The position numbers and the translations under genes are program-made. This document shows positions 1-9,939 of a DNA stretch of 64,000 bases, piece by piece. Under the pieces are notes generated by a model. The model saw only the letters and a program-made list of their open reading frames with translations. It ran no database searches and was not told the DNA's origin. Position 1 is the stretch's first letter, and each line of letters opens with the position of its first letter. Origin of the DNA: Constrictibacter sp. MBR-5 (GTDB taxonomy: Bacteria; Pseudomonadota; Alphaproteobacteria; JAJUGE01); the NCBI RefSeq assembly GCF_040549485.1, contig NZ_JBEPTK010000016.1, positions 26,502 through 90,501 of the forward strand. Direction: 5' to 3'.

Positions 1-2
1 CG

Positions 3-206
3 GTTCTGGAGTGGGGCCGCTATCTGGCCTCGAACAGCGGCGGCGCGCTGCTCAATCTCGGCACCTATACCGCCCTGGTCGCCGGCAGCGACGTCTTCTA
101 CCGCCACCCGGTCGCGGCGGCGGGGCTGGGCGCATTGTCCGGCATGATCGTCAACTTCCTGGCTGCGCGGCGCTTCGTGTTCCGCGCCGGACCGGCCGAC
201 AAGTAA
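3..206 (+). CDS. GtrA-like membrane protein, 3' end only
   Basis: The reading frame enters from the left edge and stops at 204-206, giving 67 C-terminal residues. They contain a hydrophobic stretch (LLNLGTYTALVAG), a second around AGLGALSGMIVNFL, and the ending NFLAARRFVF, which is typical of the last membrane helix of GtrA/DPMS-type proteins. Family members are small four-helix membrane proteins that help move lipid-linked sugars across the inner membrane in polysaccharide and O-antigen pathways. It ends 12 bases before the epimerase gene, so it fits as the previous gene of the exopolysaccharide operon. The family call rests on a short tail only. Confidence 0.6.
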   Translation, partial: VLEWGRYLASNSGGALLNLGTYTALVAGSDVFYRHPVAAAGLGALSGMIVNFLAARRFVFRAGPADK

Positions 207-218
207 GGATACGAACGC

Positions 219-3200
219 GTGCGCGCTCCACGATCGGTTCAGAGGGCAACGATCGCGGCGCTCCAGATCGCTGCCCTGGTCACATGTGTCGCAATCCCGG
301 CACGGGACGCGACGGCGAGCGAGCGGTGGAGCCTCTACCGTGGGCGGGACCCGCTGGTGTTCTCCACGGCGACCGAGACCATCGACCGGGCGCGTGCCGC
401 GCTGCGGAGCCACCAGCTGTCCGCGCGGCAGGACGGCGTGGCGTACGACAGGCGCGCGGCGCAGCCGTTGTGGCTCGATCTGATCGTCGCGCTGTTCGCC
501 GGGCTGAAGGTGCCTTCCATATCGGCGGGCGCCGCCGACGACCTGGCGGTGGAGACGCGCAACGCGATCATTCAACTCGACGACCCCGCTGAGCGGGTCG
601 CGTTGCTCGAGGATCTCGCGCGGATCGAGTTGTCGAAGGGCCGGGTCGCCAGCGCCGAAAAGGCACACAGCATGTCCTGGCGCAGCGTCCTGGAGGTATC
701 GAGCCCGGCGGTGCAGGATGCGCTCAAGCGGCGAGCCGCTTCGCTGGGCGCTCTCCTGTCTCCCGCCGCCCGTGCGGAGGCCAGGGAACGGGCGGCCACG
801 ATCGGAGATATCGCGCAGCGCATCGCGGCGCTGCGGGAACTCGCCGGGGCGGATGTCGCGGACGGTTCGGCCGGCGCCGAAGCGCAGATGCTGTTTCAGG
901 CCGGGGATGCCCCGGAACTGCGCGACGCGCGCCTGTTGGCGCTCGCGGAGCGCTTCCTGCTGGTCGGCTTCTCGGATCTCGCGACCACCCTGACGCTCGC
1001 TACGGAGGCCGTTCCCACGGAGCGCGACCGGATGCTCGCGCGCATCGTGGAGCGCGAGATCGTGTGGCGCGTTCAGCCGCCGCGGCTCTTTGCGCACCGG
1101 CTGATCTTCGATTCCCGGCTCGCGGCCGCGGTGGCTCGACGTGTCGTCGCCTACGAACTGGCGTCCAGGGAACTCGCGGCGGCGCGGCAGACGGCGCTCG
1201 GTATCGAGGTGGCCGGGGAGCGGTGGGCGGCGCTTCTGGATATCGCCGCCTGGCTCGGCGCCGAGCGCTACGGGACGCAGGCCGAAGGGCTGCTGGATCT
1301 CGTTGACCGGGAGACATCGGCCGCCGGGGTGAGAGCCCTCCGGCCCGCGCTCGAGGCGCAGCGCTTCGCATTGCTGCTGCAGCGTGAGGACGCGGTCGCC
1401 GCCGTCAAGCTATGGCGCAGCGGTGCGTCCGCCGTTCCCGAGGTGCGCGCACGCATCGGGGAATTCGCGCGGCTTCTGCTGCAGGCGGAGCGATCGCGCG
1501 ATCTCGACCGGCTAGCCGATGAAACGATGGATGCGGACGAGGCGGCCCTCGTCGGGTACGAACTGGCCCGGGCGGCGCTCCGCGACCGTGCCTATGCGAG
1601 GGCGGCCGGATACATCGAGCGTATCGCGGACGCCGATGCCAGGGTCCGTGCGAACCTGGAACTGGCGCGTGACCGGGTACTGTGGGCCGACCCGCGTGCC
1701 GAGGTGGGCGTCCGTGACGCGATGGTGCGTAGGGCAGAGGCGGCGCTCGTTGCCGGCGCGCGGACCAGCAGCACCGACGAGGAGCTGCACGTGCTTCTCG
1801 TCGATACACTGGCCGCTCTCGGACGATACGATCTCGCTTTGCAGGCGGTGCAGCGGCTCAGCCCGGAGCGGCAGCGGCGTCTGGATGTCCAGGGGATGCT
1901 CGCGGTGGCGGCGGCCCGGTCCGGCGACGTGATGGCTTCCCTGCAGCGGATCGAGGCCTTTCCGCCGTCCGGCTCAAGGGCCAGGGTGGTCCGCGACGTC
2001 GCTGAAGTCCTGATGGAGCAGGGCCATGTGCGGGAGGCGACCGCGCTGGTCCGCGCGATCCCGACATGGGCGGACCGCGCGAAAGGCTTCAGTTTGCTCG
2101 CGCGGCGGCATGGCGAACTCGTGCTGGCGTCCGGCGCGCTGACGGGGTCTGCGGACGGCATGCCGCCGGGACCCGCGGTGCCGGACCGTCCGGAGGCGCT
2201 CGTGGCGAAGCAACGCGCTCCGCTTTACTCCAGGGGCAGCATCAGTTTCTTCGGCAGCGACGATCCCGGCGAAAAGCTCCGACTGCCGGACCTTCCGGAC
2301 CTTCGCGGGGCTGACGCGGCTTCGATCCGCGCAGCGGTTCCCGCGATCGCGCCGGGCCGGATGCACGTCACCTTCCTGCAGTACAGCCAGTACAACAAGA
2401 AGTTCATGGCCGACGTCGGCAAGGTGGATCTCGCGCGGGATGCGCAGGGATCGCGGCATCCGCGGTACATCTTTCTCGAAACCGGGGTGTTCGATCTGCC
2501 GGCGATCTACGACCGTCTCCGCGACAGCGACGAGGACCAGATACTGACGCGCGAGGGGCGCAAGTATCTGGTGCGGATGCCCGTACTCGTCGGACCCGAG
2601 GCGTCGCTGGTGATTTCCGGCAACGACGTCGAATCGTTCCGGCTCAGTAAGGAAGGCTCGTCGTACCTCGTCAATGCCGGGAAACTGTTCATCGTCGACA
2701 CCGAACTGACGTCCTGGAGCGAAAAGTCGGGGGAACAGGCCCCGTTGCACTACGAAACGCGGCAGGATTACCGCCCCTTCTTCCTCGCCTGGTCCGGGTC
2801 GGAAACCCTGGTCACCCAGTCACGGATTGCCGGCCTCGGCTACCAGTCGGACAAGAGTTACGGCATGTCCTTCTCGGCGGGACCGGCGGACCTGCTGCGT
2901 GGCTTCGGGTCGAAGCTCGCGCGTCCCACGGGAACGATCACCGACTCGATCTTCGATCAGATGCTGTACGGCTATTATTCGTACGAAGCGGACGACATGC
3001 GGGTCGTCGGCAACACGTACGAGAACAGCGTCGTCTACGGCGTCGACCCGCACGATCGCTCGAACGGCCTGGTCTTCGCGTACAACACGGCCTACGGCAC
3101 CAAGGTGGCGCATGGTCTGATCGGCTCGCGCGAAGTCGATAGCGCTTGGTGGATCGGCAACGTCTCCTTCGACAATGCCGGCTCAGGCCTGATGATCGAC

Positions 3201-3809
3201 CGCGACTCCGTGTCCAATCTGATCTTCGGCAACCTGCTGTTCGACAATCGTCAGGACGGCCTGACCTTCTTCGAGAGTTCCTGCGCCCTCGTCGTCGGGA
3301 ACGAGATATTCGGCAACGACCGGAACGGCGCCCTCGTCCGTAACAGCTGGTCGATCTCGCTCTTCCGGAACCGCGTGACCGGCAACAGCATCAACGCCGT
3401 TACCGCATATACGGGGGCGCTGGACCAGCCGCAGCGCGATTACGCGCTGGACCCGTACTTCCCCGTCACCTCGCTGACGGTGGCGGACAACCTGCTCGCC
3501 GGCCGGCAGAGCCTGATGAATCTGAAGTCCGTCAGCGCGGTCACGCTGGGCAAGAACCGGTTCCTGGGGGCGCGGCTGATTTCGGGCATGGACCGCAAGG
3601 TCGAGCGGGATCTGGTGGGCCTGTCGGGTCGCGGCGTGACCATTGCCGACCAGTGCGCACCATCCATTCCGGCGATTCACTGCGGGCTCGAAGAAGCGGG
3701 CTTCGTGAAGCCGGTCCGCCACTTCGTCGAGCCGCTGGCCGGCGAGGCGTGCGGTGCCGGAGGGGCGCGCGCCCATGCTGCGGTCGAACAGGACGAGGCG
3801 AAGCGATGA
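219..3809 (+). CDS. algG: AlgG-type mannuronan C5-epimerase fused to a helical N-terminal half
   Basis: This 1196-residue protein has a hydrophobic N-terminal segment (about residues 8-32) that looks like a signal sequence for the periplasm. Residues about 35-640 are Ala/Arg/Leu-rich and helical, like TPR-type solenoids. From about residue 700 the sequence becomes AlgG-like, with a right-handed beta-helix at about 780-1130. The AlgG catalytic motif DPHDRS lies at residues 943-948, followed by GTKVAHGLIGSREV, DRDSVSNLIFGN and DGLTFFESS, all close to AlgG. In that family the enzyme converts polymer mannuronate to guluronate in the periplasm. Ordinary AlgG is about 540 residues, so the N-terminal half is an extra domain. 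The stop overlaps the next start (ATGA). The start codon at 219 follows TAAGGA by about 9 bases. Confidence 0.85.
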   Translation: MRAPRSVQRATIAALQIAALVTCVAIPARDATASERWSLYRGRDPLVFSTATETIDRARAALRSHQLSARQDGVAYDRRAAQPLWLDLIVALFAGLKVPSISAGAADDLAVETRNAIIQLDDPAERVALLEDLARIELSKGRVASAEKAHSMSWRSVLEVSSPAVQDALKRRAASLGALLSPAARAEARERAATIGDIAQRIAALRELAGADVADGSAGAEAQMLFQAGDAPELRDARLLALAERFLLVGFSDLATTLTLATEAVPTERDRMLARIVEREIVWRVQPPRLFAHRLIFDSRLAAAVARRVVAYELASRELAAARQTALGIEVAGERWAALLDIAAWLGAERYGTQAEGLLDLVDRETSAAGVRALRPALEAQRFALLLQREDAVAAVKLWRSGASAVPEVRARIGEFARLLLQAERSRDLDRLADETMDADEAALVGYELARAALRDRAYARAAGYIERIADADARVRANLELARDRVLWADPRAEVGVRDAMVRRAEAALVAGARTSSTDEELHVLLVDTLAALGRYDLALQAVQRLSPERQRRLDVQGMLAVAAARSGDVMASLQRIEAFPPSGSRARVVRDVAEVLMEQGHVREATALVRAIPTWADRAKGFSLLARRHGELVLASGALTGSADGMPPGPAVPDRPEALVAKQRAPLYSRGSISFFGSDDPGEKLRLPDLPDLRGADAASIRAAVPAIAPGRMHVTFLQYSQYNKKFMADVGKVDLARDAQGSRHPRYIFLETGVFDLPAIYDRLRDSDEDQILTREGRKYLVRMPVLVGPEASLVISGNDVESFRLSKEGSSYLVNAGKLFIVDTELTSWSEKSGEQAPLHYETRQDYRPFFLAWSGSETLVTQSRIAGLGYQSDKSYGMSFSAGPADLLRGFGSKLARPTGTITDSIFDQMLYGYYSYEADDMRVVGNTYENSVVYGVDPHDRSNGLVFAYNTAYGTKVAHGLIGSREVDSAWWIGNVSFDNAGSGLMIDRDSVSNLIFGNLLFDNRQDGLTFFESSCALVVGNEIFGNDRNGALVRNSWSISLFRNRVTGNSINAVTAYTGALDQPQRDYALDPYFPVTSLTVADNLLAGRQSLMNLKSVSAVTLGKNRFLGARLISGMDRKVERDLVGLSGRGVTIADQCAPSIPAIHCGLEEAGFVKPVRHFVEPLAGEACGAGGARAHAAVEQDEAKR

Positions 3810-5833
3810 ACATCCGCGTCCTTCTCTCCTGCGGCGTGCTGGTGATCTGCGCGGCGGCTGCCGGCTTCGCGATGCACTGGAGCTATTTCCGCGGACCGTC
3901 CTTCGACGTATGGGCGGGCGAGCGCGTCGTCGAGGCGCGCGCGCTGATCCGGACGGGAGACCTGGACGGCGCGCGCCGCATGCTGGGCCGTATCGGCGAG
4001 ATCTCGCCGGCACGCGAAGCATACGAGCTGGGCCGTTTCTTCCGCGACGGGCTCCTCGGCGACCTGCGTCCGAACGCGGACACCGCCGCGGCCGAGGCTG
4101 CCTTCGCGGCGGCTGCCGGCGGCGGCCCGGGGAAGATCACGGCCAAGGCGCTGCTCGAACTCTCGCGAATCCGGACGGCGCGCGGGGCACCCGATGCCGA
4201 GGTCGAGGGGCTGCTCCGGCGCGCGTCAGACATGGGCGACCGCCGCGCGTCCACGCAGCTCGCGCTCAGGCTCCTGCGATCCGACGCCCCACCGATCCGT
4301 GCCCAGGCGCTGCGGCTTCTCTGGGGCGCCAGCTGGTCCGACCCCGCCGCGGCCATTGCCCTTGCGCGGCTGTACCGGAGCGGTGCCGTCCCGGTACCGA
4401 CCGAGCGTGTCGAAGCGGATCTCGTGGCGCGCGCGAAACAGTTCCTCGCACGCGGGGCGCGGAATGGTGCCATCGGCGACATGATGAGCCTGGGACGCTT
4501 CCTGCGCGACGATGATGTGGGCCAGCGGGATCTGCCTCTGGCGCTGGCGTGGTTCCGTCGCGCCGCAGCCGCCGGTTCGCTTCAGGGTATGGTTGCGGCG
4601 GCCGATCTCCTGCTGGGCGACGACCCTGGGGTGCGCGACGCGGAGGGCGGCGCGCAACTGCTCGCGATGGCCGCGGATGCGGGCAGTCCCGACGCCGCCT
4701 TCCGGCTCGGCCTCCTGCATACGGAGGGGCGCCTGCAGGGCGCGGATGCCACATCGGGCCGGCAGTGGCTGGAGAGGGCCGTGGCCATGGGCTCCGCGGC
4801 CGCGATGGTCCATCTGGCGGAGCCGCTGATGCAGGCGGCGCCGGGGACGGCGGCGTTCGAACGCGGCACCGCGCTGGTCAGGGCGGCGTCCGGCGCGGGA
4901 AGCGCGTCCGCCGCGTTCCTGATCGGCAAGGCGATCGAGCAGGGGCGGCTGGACGGTGGAGATCCCCGTTCCTGGTACGAACTGGCCGCGCAGCGCGGCA
5001 GCCGCAAGGCGATGTCCCGGCTCATCGAAGCGCACCGGATCGGCGATATTGCGAACGTGGATCCGGAGCGTGAAATGTTCTGGATCAGGCGCTCGCTGGA
5101 GAATGGCGGCCGGAACACCACGCTGATGCGGCGGCTGGGCGAGGCGTATCTCGCCGGCACCTACGGTCTGCCGCGCGACCTGGTCCAGTCGGCCCACTGG
5201 TTCGAGCTGGCGGCGGAGCGCGGCAGCAGCAGTGCGATGCTTCAAATCGCGGAAGCCTATGCGAACGGCGGCGGGGTGCCGCTGGACGCGGAGAAGGCGG
5301 TCTACTGGTACACGCGGGCGGCGGAGCGCGGTTCGGTCAAGGCGCTGGACCAGCTGGCGCGGGCCTATGCGTCCGGCTTCGGCGTCCGCCTCGACCCGGT
5401 CGAAGCGTTCAAGCTGTTCCTGCGCGCGGCGCGCGCCGGCTCGGTGTTCGGACTGCGCGAGACGGGCCGCTGTTACGCCATCGGCTTCGGCGTCGAGGCC
5501 GATCCGGAACGCGCGCTCGAATTCTACGAAGCCGCCGCAGCAGCCGATGATACGGCCGCGATGCTCGAACTCTCCTTCTCGTTCCGGAACGGCTACGGAA
5601 CCGCACCCGATCCGCGCCGCGCCTTCGTGTGGATCGAGCGTGCTGCGTTGCGCGCCGACAAGAACGCGCAGTTCCTTATCGGCCGTGCGTATCTCGAAGG
5701 CGATCAGGTCACGAAGGACATCACGAAAGCCCGTACGTGGCTGCGCTCGGCCATGGCGCTCGGGTCCGGTGACGCCGAGCGGTTGCTGGCGGAGATCGAG
5801 CGTGACCTTCCGGTGCAGGGAACAGGCGGATGA
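3806..5833 (+). CDS. SEL1-repeat periplasmic or membrane-anchored protein A
   Basis: The protein has 675 residues. The first 25 form one hydrophobic helix (signal peptide or N-terminal anchor). From about residue 150 to the end it is built of SEL1-like repeats of about 36 residues with the pattern A-x2-LG-x2-Y-x2-G-x-GV-x2-D-x3-A-x2-W(Y/F)-x2-AA-x2-G, clearest between about 440 and 660. Such solenoids are scaffolds; in alginate systems the SEL1/TPR lipoprotein AlgK joins the periplasmic machinery to the outer-membrane pore. The ATG start at 3806 overlaps the epimerase stop by four bases, indicating translational coupling. It is the first of three SEL1 proteins in the operon. The exact partner is inferred, not seen. 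Confidence 0.75.
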   Translation: MNIRVLLSCGVLVICAAAAGFAMHWSYFRGPSFDVWAGERVVEARALIRTGDLDGARRMLGRIGEISPAREAYELGRFFRDGLLGDLRPNADTAAAEAAFAAAAGGGPGKITAKALLELSRIRTARGAPDAEVEGLLRRASDMGDRRASTQLALRLLRSDAPPIRAQALRLLWGASWSDPAAAIALARLYRSGAVPVPTERVEADLVARAKQFLARGARNGAIGDMMSLGRFLRDDDVGQRDLPLALAWFRRAAAAGSLQGMVAAADLLLGDDPGVRDAEGGAQLLAMAADAGSPDAAFRLGLLHTEGRLQGADATSGRQWLERAVAMGSAAAMVHLAEPLMQAAPGTAAFERGTALVRAASGAGSASAAFLIGKAIEQGRLDGGDPRSWYELAAQRGSRKAMSRLIEAHRIGDIANVDPEREMFWIRRSLENGGRNTTLMRRLGEAYLAGTYGLPRDLVQSAHWFELAAERGSSSAMLQIAEAYANGGGVPLDAEKAVYWYTRAAERGSVKALDQLARAYASGFGVRLDPVEAFKLFLRAARAGSVFGLRETGRCYAIGFGVEADPERALEFYEAAAAADDTAAMLELSFSFRNGYGTAPDPRRAFVWIERAALRADKNAQFLIGRAYLEGDQVTKDITKARTWLRSAMALGSGDAERLLAEIERDLPVQGTGG

Positions 5834-7263
5834 CCATCGCCGTGACCGCGAAAGAGACGCTGCTCGGCGCAGGCGTCACCATAGCCACCACGGCGGTCTG
5901 CTTCGCGTTCTTCGTGGCGGTGCAGGTCCTGTCCTACTGGATACCGCCCGATCGAGCTGCGGCGCATCTTCGCCAGGCGTTCGTGGACGGCGATCTGCAG
6001 CTCGCGAACTCGCTCCCGCACGACGCAGTCAAGGGCTACCACCAGCGCAACGATTGCCTGGTCTTCTGGATGACCATCATCCGCCCGGAGGAGATCGGTG
6101 AATATCTGTCGGCCGGCCAGTTCGTCGGCGACCCGAGCGGCCGCACGACCTATTGCGAGGTGATGCGGGATCATCTGTTAGATGATCGCCTCGGGACCGA
6201 AGACTACGGCAATTATTTGCGATACCTGCACGGCTATCGGGCGGTCACGGTATTCGCTCTGTCGGTCCTGGACGTACCTGGCATGCGGCTGCTCTACAAA
6301 GGCCTCTGCTACGCCCTGCTGCTGACCTCCTGCCTACTGGCCCTGCGGCGCCTCGCGCCCGGACGGGGACCGTCCGACGAGATGGCGCAGCTTCGCGCTT
6401 CCGGCGGTGTCGCCCTGACGGTCGCGTTCGCGCTGTTCTACGGGCTGCCCTATTTCGGCCAGTCGCCGTCCCACGCGCCGCTCGCCTGGACGATCTTCGC
6501 CTTTCTGATCTTCGCGACCGGCCGCGACCTTCTCGCCATGGGGCGGGTCGCCTACTACGCCGCACTTTCCGCCTTCGGCGCCTTCGTCGCCTTCTTTGAA
6601 TATCTCACCGGCGGCGCCGTCATCGGCCTGGCGATGCTTCTCGGCCTGCTGGCGCTGCAGGGCGAGCGTCACACGGCGCCCGGCCCATACGTCCGTCGCA
6701 GCGTCCTGGGGGTGTTCGCCTATCTGGGCGGCATCGTCCTCGCCTTCCTGTTCAACCTCGCCCTGAACTTCTGGCATTTCGGCAACGACGCGCTGATCCG
6801 TTTCGCGCGTGCCCTGATCACCCGGATGGGCACGACGACGGTCACCCGGACGGACGGAGTGGTGGACGGCGGGCAGGCGAAGATCTCCGGTCTCGACGTC
6901 GCCGAAGCACTGGTGGCGAAGCTCGACTTCCTGGCGGGCGGCAATCCCGTTCTGGCGCAGCTGGTGTTCGTCGCGTGCGGATTCGCGATCGTCGGTTTCG
7001 CCGTCGTGGGTCTCATTCACGCGCGCTCGGCCACCAGCGTCGTTCGCGTGGCCCTGGTGGTCGCGTCGGTGGCCATGGTCCTGCTGTGGTACGCAGCCTT
7101 CAAGAACCACAGCCTCATCCATGCGGCGTTCATGGTCCGTGTCCTGGTTTGGATCCCGGCGGCGGCGCTGCTCATGGCCGTGCTCGCATTCGAGCATCTC
7201 TGGGGCGAGCGGCCGGCCCCCGCCGCACCGCGAAGACCTCTCGCCGCAAGGAGGCGTGCATGA
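5830..7263 (+). CDS. Polytopic inner-membrane protein of the exopolysaccharide operon
   Basis: The protein has 477 residues and roughly nine or ten hydrophobic segments. After the first helix (about 10-35) comes a hydrophilic stretch of about 110 residues, probably a periplasmic loop; the remaining helices follow from about residue 150. A long first loop followed by many helices is the broad layout of GT-C glycosyltransferases and of polysaccharide polymerase-like proteins, but I recognise no catalytic motif and do not name a function. The tail is basic (RRPLAARRRA), which would place it in the cytoplasm. Both ends overlap neighbours by ATGA, so it is made together with the SEL1 proteins. Confidence 0.6.
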   Translation: MTIAVTAKETLLGAGVTIATTAVCFAFFVAVQVLSYWIPPDRAAAHLRQAFVDGDLQLANSLPHDAVKGYHQRNDCLVFWMTIIRPEEIGEYLSAGQFVGDPSGRTTYCEVMRDHLLDDRLGTEDYGNYLRYLHGYRAVTVFALSVLDVPGMRLLYKGLCYALLLTSCLLALRRLAPGRGPSDEMAQLRASGGVALTVAFALFYGLPYFGQSPSHAPLAWTIFAFLIFATGRDLLAMGRVAYYAALSAFGAFVAFFEYLTGGAVIGLAMLLGLLALQGERHTAPGPYVRRSVLGVFAYLGGIVLAFLFNLALNFWHFGNDALIRFARALITRMGTTTVTRTDGVVDGGQAKISGLDVAEALVAKLDFLAGGNPVLAQLVFVACGFAIVGFAVVGLIHARSATSVVRVALVVASVAMVLLWYAAFKNHSLIHAAFMVRVLVWIPAAALLMAVLAFEHLWGERPAPAAPRRPLAARRRA

Positions 7264-9929
7264 TCCGCTTCGCCGGAGTTGCCGCAGCTGCCGTCCTGAC
7301 CGTGGGCTTCTGGTGCGGTCTGGCCTCCGCCGCGGTGTGGGAGCCCCTGGTGCCGAAGGCATGCATCGACACCCGGTCTCTCGTGGAGCAGGAACCGGAT
7401 CTCCTGGGGACGCGCACGTTCGGCAGCGTCGCCGAACTGCACGCCGCGGCCGACGCGGCGGCGCGGGCGCAGGGTGTCACGCTTCGGGACGCGCAATGGC
7501 GTGTCGCTCGGACGGCTGCGGCCTCCGTCGCGGCGCCGGGCGACGTGGCGCCGGTGCTCGATTTTCTCCGGAGCCTCTGGCGGGGCGGCGAGGCGCGGGC
7601 CGCCCTGGCGTATGGCGAGCTGGCGGCGCGCTGGCCCGCGCTTCCGGCCGTGCCGAGCGCCGACCGGGCGCTCGCCTCGGCCGCCGTCGCCGGAAGCGCC
7701 GAGGCCATGCTGGCCCTCGCGCGGCATCGTGCATCCGGCGCCGGCGCCGGCGCCGCGTCCGTGCCGGCGCTGCTCGCGCAGGCGCGCAGCCTGCTGTGGG
7801 GCCGCGTGACGGGGGGCGAGTGCGGGGCCCTGACGACCCTCGCCCGGCTCCATCTCGACCCGGTCGATGGAGAGCGCGATCCCGCGCAGGCCGAGGAACT
7901 CCTGGCGGCGGCCGCGGAGCGGCACGTGGCCGCGGCCGCCGTCGCGCTGGCGGACCTGCTGCTGAGCGGCGACGGCGTCGCCTACGACCTCGATCGTGCC
8001 ATCGCCCTGCTCGAGCGGGAGAGCGGTCGTGGAACGCGCGGCGCCCAGTCGATGCTGCTCCGCCTGCGGCTGGCGGGGCCTCTGCCCGCTCGCGACCGGG
8101 CGCGCGCCGATCGCATCGCCGCGGCCTTCGCCGCGAGCCACGGCCCGGACTCGATGGGCGTGACGATCCTGCTGGCGGAGGACGCGGCCGGCCGGTTCGG
8201 CGGGCCGATCGACCAGGGCCGCGTCGCCACCCTGCTCGCCGAAGCGGAACGACACCCGCCGAGCCTCGACCACGCCATGCTGGCGCGCGCCTACCTGGAG
8301 GGCTGGCAGGGGACGGTGGACATACCGGCGGCGACGCGTGCGTTGACCAGGGCGGTGTCGCAGGGAAGCGCGGAGGCGCAGGCAGCGCTCGCCGAACTCC
8401 GCCTGATGACCGAGGGCGTCGTGCCGGAGGCGGTCCGCATGCTTCAGGAGGCGGCCGAGCGGGGCGTGATCGGTGCCATGCTTCGGCTTCAGGGCCTCGC
8501 GGCCGCAGGGAGCGTCTCCGCGAAGGTCGCCGACCGGATGCGTGCGCTCCTGGTTGAAGCCGCGGGTACCGGTTCGGACGCGGCCGCCTCTGCCGTGGCC
8601 CGGACGATGTTTCGTGAGGCGATTCTGGACGGCGAGCTAGCAGACGACGCGCGGACTGCGTTGGAGCAGGCGGCGCGCAACGGCAGCGTCGTGGCCGCTC
8701 TGGAACTGGAGCGTGCGCGAAACCTGTTCCGGAACGGGCGCGAGAGGGCCGCACCGGATGCACATCGTGCGGCAGGGCTCGATGATTACGGCGCACCGGA
8801 GCGCATGCTGCGCATCGGCCGTGCCTACAACGGGCAGACGGCGCTCGGCACCCACCCCGACATCGCCTCTGACTGGTTCGCGAAATGTGCCCGGTTGGGC
8901 GATATACGGTGCCATGCCGCATTGGCCGGGCTGTCGGACAGGCATCCGGATCTGAACCTGATGCCCGCGGCCGTCGCCGAACGGAGCCGCCGGATAGCCG
9001 CGGAGGCGGGGATCGCCGATGCGATCTTCGCCGTCGGGACGATGACCGGGCCGCCTTCCGGGGAACGCGTCCGCCGAGCCGCCGAACTCAATCATCTGCC
9101 GGCGATGCTCGCCCTTCTGGACGCCAGCCGCGGCGACGCCGCACGGCTTCGCGATGGCGTCCGCTGGTTCGATCGCGCCTCGGCCCTCGCCCAAGCCGAC
9201 ATCGAGCAGTCCGTCGCCCTCGGCCGGGCCTATCGCGACGGTAGCAGCCTGCCCAAGGATGCCGACCTCGCCCTCGCGATCTTCACCCGGGCGGCGACGC
9301 TCGGCAGCGGCGTCGCGATGCGCGAGGTCGCCGACCTGCAGCTGGCGAAACCGGAGACGGAGGCGCGCGCGGCGGGGCTGCAATGGCTGCAGCGCGCCGC
9401 TGCGCTCGGCGACGTTCCGGCGATCGAACGGCTGTCGCGGGCTCATTTCGACGGCTGGTTCGGTCGCGCCGATGCCACCGCCGGCTTCCGCTTCGCGCTG
9501 CTCGCCGCCGCTCGCGGCTCTGCCGAGAGCAAGCACCTCGTCGCCGACGCGTTGGAGACCGGATTCGGCACGCGCGCCGATCCCGCCGAGGCTGAGCGCT
9601 GGCGTCGCGATGCCGCCGCCGGCGGCGACGTCGCCGCGATGGTGACGCTGGGCGAGCGTGCGCTCGCGGATGCGTCGCAGAAGGACGGCGACGCGGCACT
9701 GGCATGGTTCGGCCGGGCGGCGGCGGCGGGCGACGGCCGTGCGCTCTACCGCCTCGGCAGGCTCCAGCAGGAAGGTCGCTTCGGGCCGCCGGACGAGGCG
9801 GCGGCGCAGGGCTTGTTCGAGGCGGCTGCCGAGCGGGGCAACCTGATGTCGATCTACACACTCAGCCGGCTCCGCGACCAGACACACCCCGCTCCCGCCG
9901 AACGGCGTCGGATGCACGGATCGAACTGA
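7260..9929 (+). CDS. SEL1-repeat periplasmic protein B
   Basis: The protein has 889 residues and a clear cleavable signal peptide (hydrophobic core AAAAVLTVGFW, likely cut after GLASA). The remainder is almost wholly helical SEL1/TPR-like repeats, with typical units near residues 780-880 (for example YRLGRLQQEGRFGPPDEAA). The middle is degenerate and hard to phase. The ATG at 7260 overlaps the upstream stop as ATGA and is preceded by GGAGG. It is the longest of the three SEL1 proteins and would form an extended periplasmic scaffold. No enzymatic motif is visible. It has two cysteines close together near residues 630-640 (the CARLGDIRC segment), which might form a disulfide. Confidence 0.7.
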   Translation: MIRFAGVAAAAVLTVGFWCGLASAAVWEPLVPKACIDTRSLVEQEPDLLGTRTFGSVAELHAAADAAARAQGVTLRDAQWRVARTAAASVAAPGDVAPVLDFLRSLWRGGEARAALAYGELAARWPALPAVPSADRALASAAVAGSAEAMLALARHRASGAGAGAASVPALLAQARSLLWGRVTGGECGALTTLARLHLDPVDGERDPAQAEELLAAAAERHVAAAAVALADLLLSGDGVAYDLDRAIALLERESGRGTRGAQSMLLRLRLAGPLPARDRARADRIAAAFAASHGPDSMGVTILLAEDAAGRFGGPIDQGRVATLLAEAERHPPSLDHAMLARAYLEGWQGTVDIPAATRALTRAVSQGSAEAQAALAELRLMTEGVVPEAVRMLQEAAERGVIGAMLRLQGLAAAGSVSAKVADRMRALLVEAAGTGSDAAASAVARTMFREAILDGELADDARTALEQAARNGSVVAALELERARNLFRNGRERAAPDAHRAAGLDDYGAPERMLRIGRAYNGQTALGTHPDIASDWFAKCARLGDIRCHAALAGLSDRHPDLNLMPAAVAERSRRIAAEAGIADAIFAVGTMTGPPSGERVRRAAELNHLPAMLALLDASRGDAARLRDGVRWFDRASALAQADIEQSVALGRAYRDGSSLPKDADLALAIFTRAATLGSGVAMREVADLQLAKPETEARAAGLQWLQRAAALGDVPAIERLSRAHFDGWFGRADATAGFRFALLAAARGSAESKHLVADALETGFGTRADPAEAERWRRDAAAGGDVAAMVTLGERALADASQKDGDAALAWFGRAAAAGDGRALYRLGRLQQEGRFGPPDEAAAQGLFEAAAERGNLMSIYTLSRLRDQTHPAPAERRRMHGSN

Positions 9930-9939
9930 GGGGCATGCC

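Noticed and set aside
6975..7259. Extension of the second SEL1 gene to 6975
   Set aside because: The added residues overlap the membrane-protein gene and are not protein-like; a signal peptide starts at 7260.
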